Part shown: piece by piece, positions 61,263-64,000 of the stretch
Layout: every line of letters begins with the position of its first letter
Position numbering within the stretch: the first letter of the stretch is position 1
Assembly (NCBI RefSeq): GCF_024519285.1
Contig: NZ_JAMZCY010000011.1
Location: 62,001-126,000 of the forward strand
Length of the DNA stretch: 64,000 bases
Direction: 5' to 3'
Source: Cohnella sp. WQ 127256
GTDB lineage: Bacteria; Bacillota; Bacilli; Paenibacillales; Paenibacillaceae
Made by a program: the position numbers and the translations under genes
The notes under the pieces: generated by a model
What the model was told of the DNA's origin: nothing
Databases searched by the model: none
Seen by the model: only the letters and a program-made list of their open reading frames with translations

Positions 61263-63056
61263 TCAAGTTATGGAATGCGGAGCGCTCTCGAATGGCTCGG
61301 ACAATAAGAGCGGCAGATGCATTCGGAACAACATGCCTTGCGGTAACTCGACCATTTCCAGCTCGCCCTTGTCTTTGAACAATAGTCTCAATCTTTCTCT
61401 AACGTTCGTAAGGCCAATTCCGGGACGCTTGCGGCCCTGCTCTTGGTTCAATTTAGAGTGCACAATACCCATTCCATTGTCTTCAACCTCAAGCGTCAAT
61501 CTCTCTCTTGCTACTCCGCTAACACTCATCCGAATCTGGATTTTTCCTCCCTCCTCCATATTGCCAAACCCATGCCGGATCGCGTTATCCACGAGTGGTT
61601 GCAAGCTTAATTTGGGAACGAGGGTGTACACAAGCTCTTCATCATAACTGAATTCAACCTCGAAACGGTTGCCATACCTGACCTGCTGAATATAGACGAA
61701 CGCTTTCGTCAGTTCGATCTCGTCCTTAAGGTGAATGAGATCGACATCAGAATTCAGACTCGTTTCCAATAGCTTCCCGAGTGATAAGCAAATTTCAACG
61801 ATCTCTTCATTCTGATTGCGGAGACCAATCCACTTCATTGTGTTTAACGTATTCAGCAGGAAATGAGGATTCATCTGAGCGAGCAACATTTGAAAATGAA
61901 CGGCATCCTTCTGACGTTCCTCTGCCTTCAAGCGCTGAATCAGCCCGTTCATGTCCACCATCATCGTGTTGAATGTTCGTGCCAGCTCCAGAATCTCTCC
62001 TTTGTAGACATCCTCATGAAGTCGGATTCTCAGATCCTTGCGAACGGCTTCCTTCATCTTGATCTGCATACGAGACAGGGGTCTTGTGAACGTGTAAGCA
62101 ATCATAAAGGCGATAGCGACGAAAACAGCCGTAATCATATAAAAGGTAACAAAATATTGCTTCTTAAGGCTCTCAATCTCTTTAAACAAAATATGTAGGG
62201 GAATTCGATCCACCATATACCAATCCAGGGAGGACAGGTAGCTAAAGTTAACGAGTGTATCGCTCCTCTTGTCAGTCCAGAAGCCGTTGCTCGGCAAATC
62301 AGCCACTTGCTTAATCGCTTCCGGCGAAAGCTCGGTATCCGGAATAGACCGCGCAATGAGTTCTCCCTTCCTCGTCAGGATAAAATAAGCTTGTTCCCTC
62401 TCAGACTTCTTTAGGACAGATTGAAACCAGAAGGAAAAATCAATGCTGATTCTCGCCTTGCCGTATGTCCGATTGTTCCGATCCCGTAGCTCGGTATAGA
62501 GCGACACCAGCGTCGGGCTACGGGTAATATCACGAGAAACATAATTGTCGTCGTCGGGAACCCACAAGCTGGTCGACTGAGTTTCCTTCATTGTAACAAA
62601 GGACGGATTGGTCGAAATGAGTTCATAATCGAGTGAATCCTTAGGTTGATACGACGTGTATACGTGACCATAATCGTCCAGCAGGGTGAAATACACCGAA
62701 GGATTGTAGAGAAAGAAACTATTATTAAGTCCCTTGAATTTGCCCTCCATTAATTCCTTGTTTTCGAGCACAGAGCGCTTGTCCGGATTTTGCAAAATGT
62801 ATCGGACATCCGAATCCTGCTCCAGGAAAATCAGCGTCTTGAACGCAATGCTAAGCTGGTCTTCAAGAGATCGATGAAGGTAGTTCAACTGCTCGTGACT
62901 TTGCTCGCTTATTTTTTTCTGAACGAGCGTTTCAATTTTCGTGTAATTGTATACATTAAGCGCGCTAAATGGAAGTAAGATGACAAGGACAAACACGGTA
63001 AATAATCTATATTTCAACTTATGGGGAACCAAGTATCCCAGCCAATTTCGCATCAT
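61263..63056 (-). CDS. Sensor histidine kinase, YesM-like
   Basis: 597 residues. Membrane segments LFTVFVLVILLPFSALNVYNY (about 18-38) and FVTFYMITAVFVAIAFMIAYTF (about 300). A Cache-like extracellular sensor lies between, then HAMP, H398 in QMNPHFLLN, HATPase_c with VDNAIRHG and VEDNGMGI. GAGGGGGA precedes a double ATG (63056 or 63053). First gene of the flavoprotein operon, behind an extended -10 promoter. Confidence 0.93.
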   Translation of the reverse strand: MMRNWLGYLVPHKLKYRLFTVFVLVILLPFSALNVYNYTKIETLVQKKISEQSHEQLNYLHRSLEDQLSIAFKTLIFLEQDSDVRYILQNPDKRSVLENKELMEGKFKGLNNSFFLYNPSVYFTLLDDYGHVYTSYQPKDSLDYELISTNPSFVTMKETQSTSLWVPDDDNYVSRDITRSPTLVSLYTELRDRNNRTYGKARISIDFSFWFQSVLKKSEREQAYFILTRKGELIARSIPDTELSPEAIKQVADLPSNGFWTDKRSDTLVNFSYLSSLDWYMVDRIPLHILFKEIESLKKQYFVTFYMITAVFVAIAFMIAYTFTRPLSRMQIKMKEAVRKDLRIRLHEDVYKGEILELARTFNTMMVDMNGLIQRLKAEERQKDAVHFQMLLAQMNPHFLLNTLNTMKWIGLRNQNEEIVEICLSLGKLLETSLNSDVDLIHLKDEIELTKAFVYIQQVRYGNRFEVEFSYDEELVYTLVPKLSLQPLVDNAIRHGFGNMEEGGKIQIRMSVSGVARERLTLEVEDNGMGIVHSKLNQEQGRKRPGIGLTNVRERLRLLFKDKGELEMVELPQGMLFRMHLPLLLSEPFESAPHSIT

Positions 63057-63086
63057 GTATGTCCCCCTCGGTTCCTAGTGCCCCCC

Positions 63087-63095
63087 ATTATATCA
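63087..63095 (-). promoter_or_regulatory. Extended -10 promoter of the kinase gene
   Basis: TGATATAAT on the minus strand, an extended -10 element, about 30 bases before the start codon. No good -35, consistent with activator dependence. Confidence 0.55.
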
Positions 63096-63166
63096 CCTAC
63101 GCAACGACATATAATGGAAGTAAACAAAATGCGCAAATATGTAGCATTCCGCACGAATAAAAACAT

Positions 63167-63210
63167 CAAATCGTTCTATTTTTACATTTTATTCAATTCT
63201 CTAGAACGAT
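63167..63210. promoter_or_regulatory. Dyad operator upstream of the kinase promoter
   Basis: ATCGTTCTA (63170-63178) and its exact complement TAGAACGAT (63202-63210) form an inverted pair with 23 bases between. The left half is part of the 13-base element CAAATCGTTCTAT repeated at 60463. Confidence 0.55.
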
Positions 63211-63239
63211 CAACTCGTCTGAAATTGTTACGATAACAT

Positions 63240-63291
63240 AGCAATAGAAAGAAAACGCCAATATAAAATTGGCATTTTCTTTCTATTGCTA
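63240..63291. terminator. Long stem-loop between kinase locus and ABC gene
   Basis: AGCAATAGAAAGAAAACGCC pairs with the complementary arm ending 63291 over 22 bases with one mismatch, loop about 7 bases. It ends the downstream minus-strand side of nothing in the kinase operon; it most likely insulates the two transcription units. Confidence 0.75.
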
Positions 63292-63344
63292 TTTAAGAGG
63301 CCTGTTATCTAGTAAGATCTAGTAACCGTAACTTAACATTCACA

Positions 63345-64000
63345 TTATACAATACCAATCAACCCTTTAGGAGTAGTCTGAACTCCCTGCTTTTTCGTTT
63401 TACCTTGCGAATGATGATACAGCTCCTCGTAAAAGCCTTTCATCTCTAGCAGCTCCTTATGTGTCCCCGCTTCAAGAATCTCACCAAGACGCAGGACAAT
63501 AATTCGATCGGCTTGCATAATGGTCGACAAGCGATGTGCGATGATGATCGTTGTTCGCCCTTCGGACACAACCTGCAACGCTTGCTGAATTAACTGCTCC
63601 GTCTGGGAATCCAGATTTGCGGTCGCTTCGTCCAGAATGAGAATCCTCGGACGGAAGACGATGATACGTGCAAAGGACAACAGCTGTCGCTCACCTGCCG
63701 ACAAACTACTTCCGTGCTCGGACAATCTCGTATCGTAGCCGTCCTTCATACGTCTTACCAGTGAACCTGCGCCTACGAATTCGCATGCTTGAATGACTGC
63801 TTCGCGGGAAATGGTCTTGTCGAACATCCGGACATTGTCAATGATGCTACCCGCATATAGATAGGGCTCTTGCTGGACCAAACCGACGATTCGATGCAGT
63901 TGGGCCTGCGACAAATCACGAATATCATTGCCATCGATGAGGATGCTACCCTCCTGCACGTCATAGAACCGGCAAAGCAGACTAACAAGAGAGCTTTTAC
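63345..64000 (-). CDS. ABC exporter ATPase domain, C-terminal part (cut by window edge)
   Basis: About 218 codons visible; the frame runs off the right edge. KSSLVSLLCRFYD is the end of the Walker A region, followed by Q-loop VQQEPYLYAGSI, signature LSAGERQLLSFARI, Walker B ILILDEATANLD and the switch His in IIIAHRLST. This arrangement is that of a fused membrane/ATPase multidrug or lipid exporter half-transporter (MsbA/LmrA type). No relation to the CUT1 importers is implied, and it is not their missing ATPase. The membrane domain lies outside the window. Confidence 0.92.
   Translation of the reverse strand, partial: KSSLVSLLCRFYDVQEGSILIDGNDIRDLSQAQLHRIVGLVQQEPYLYAGSIIDNVRMFDKTISREAVIQACEFVGAGSLVRRMKDGYDTRLSEHGSSLSAGERQLLSFARIIVFRPRILILDEATANLDSQTEQLIQQALQVVSEGRTTIIIAHRLSTIMQADRIIVLRLGEILEAGTHKELLEMKGFYEELYHHSQGKTKKQGVQTTPKGLIGIV

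Noticed and set aside
63345..64000. Right-edge ABC ATPase as the missing ATPase of the sugar importers
   Set aside because: The sequence context (exporter-type ATPase domain, signature LSAGERQLLSFARI) is that of a fused exporter, not an MsmX/MalK protein with a C-terminal regulatory domain.
1..64000. tRNA, rRNA, riboswitch, CRISPR or transposase
   Set aside because: No cloverleaf, conserved rRNA blocks, regular spacer array or transposase-like frame was seen on either strand.

Overview
The window looks like a chromosomal segment of a soil or plant-associated Paenibacillus-like Firmicute. The reasons are moderate GC, strong GGAGG ribosome sites, YesM/YesN-type two-component systems beside CUT1 sugar ABC transporters that have no ATPase gene, S-layer-homology (SLH) anchored enzymes and lipoprotein sugar-binding proteins. 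Almost all of it is carbohydrate-utilisation machinery. I see no rRNA, tRNA, CRISPR array or transposase gene.

Layout. 1-2.4 kb: end of a YesM-like sensor kinase and its YesN-like regulator (+). 2.5-20.3 kb (-): a locus built from an alpha-galactosidase (GH36), a kinase/regulator pair, a binding protein, two permeases (one with a very large external loop), an alpha-mannosidase (GH38), a SIS isomerase, a ROK sugar kinase and an alpha-L-rhamnosidase-like GH78 enzyme. It is scarred by gene relics (5.4-5.7, 9.8-10.0, 12.3-13.2 kb). 20.4-26.7 kb: two AraC regulators, a sialate-O-acetylesterase-like and a GDSL esterase, and a pair of MDR dehydrogenases. 27.1-33.3 kb (-): a GntR/LacI-type regulator and a five-gene sugar/polyol operon (TIM-barrel isomerase, two zinc dehydrogenases, ribulose-phosphate-epimerase-like enzyme, RhaI-type L-rhamnose isomerase). 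A shared palindromic operator precedes the operon and the regulator.

33.4-51.5 kb: a Gram-positive polysaccharide utilisation locus. A binding protein, two permeases, a 2048-residue SLH-anchored modular hydrolase, a GH42 beta-galactosidase and a second GH78 (a full-length paralogue of the first) run on the minus strand. They are divergent from a kinase/regulator pair that is paralogous to the one at the left edge. 51.5-54.5 kb: an esterase relic and a class A penicillin-binding protein with a Lys/Asp-rich tail. 54.6-63.1 kb (-): kinase, regulator, binding protein, two permeases and an FAD-dependent oxidoreductase, a third complete sensing/import unit whose only enzyme is a redox flavoprotein. 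The right edge cuts an ABC exporter ATPase domain.

Predicted workflow: kinases sense oligosaccharides outside the cell and AraC-type regulators induce the transporters. The surface hydrolase trims polymer, permeases import the products, and cytoplasmic GH36/GH38/GH42/GH78 enzymes release monosaccharides for the isomerases, dehydrogenases and kinase. The most notable signals are a permuted, repeat-length module inserted in the catalytic region of the 2048-residue protein, the operator/promoter architecture at 28.3 and 33.3 kb, the repeated dyad element of the flavoprotein locus, and several datable-looking duplication and deletion scars.
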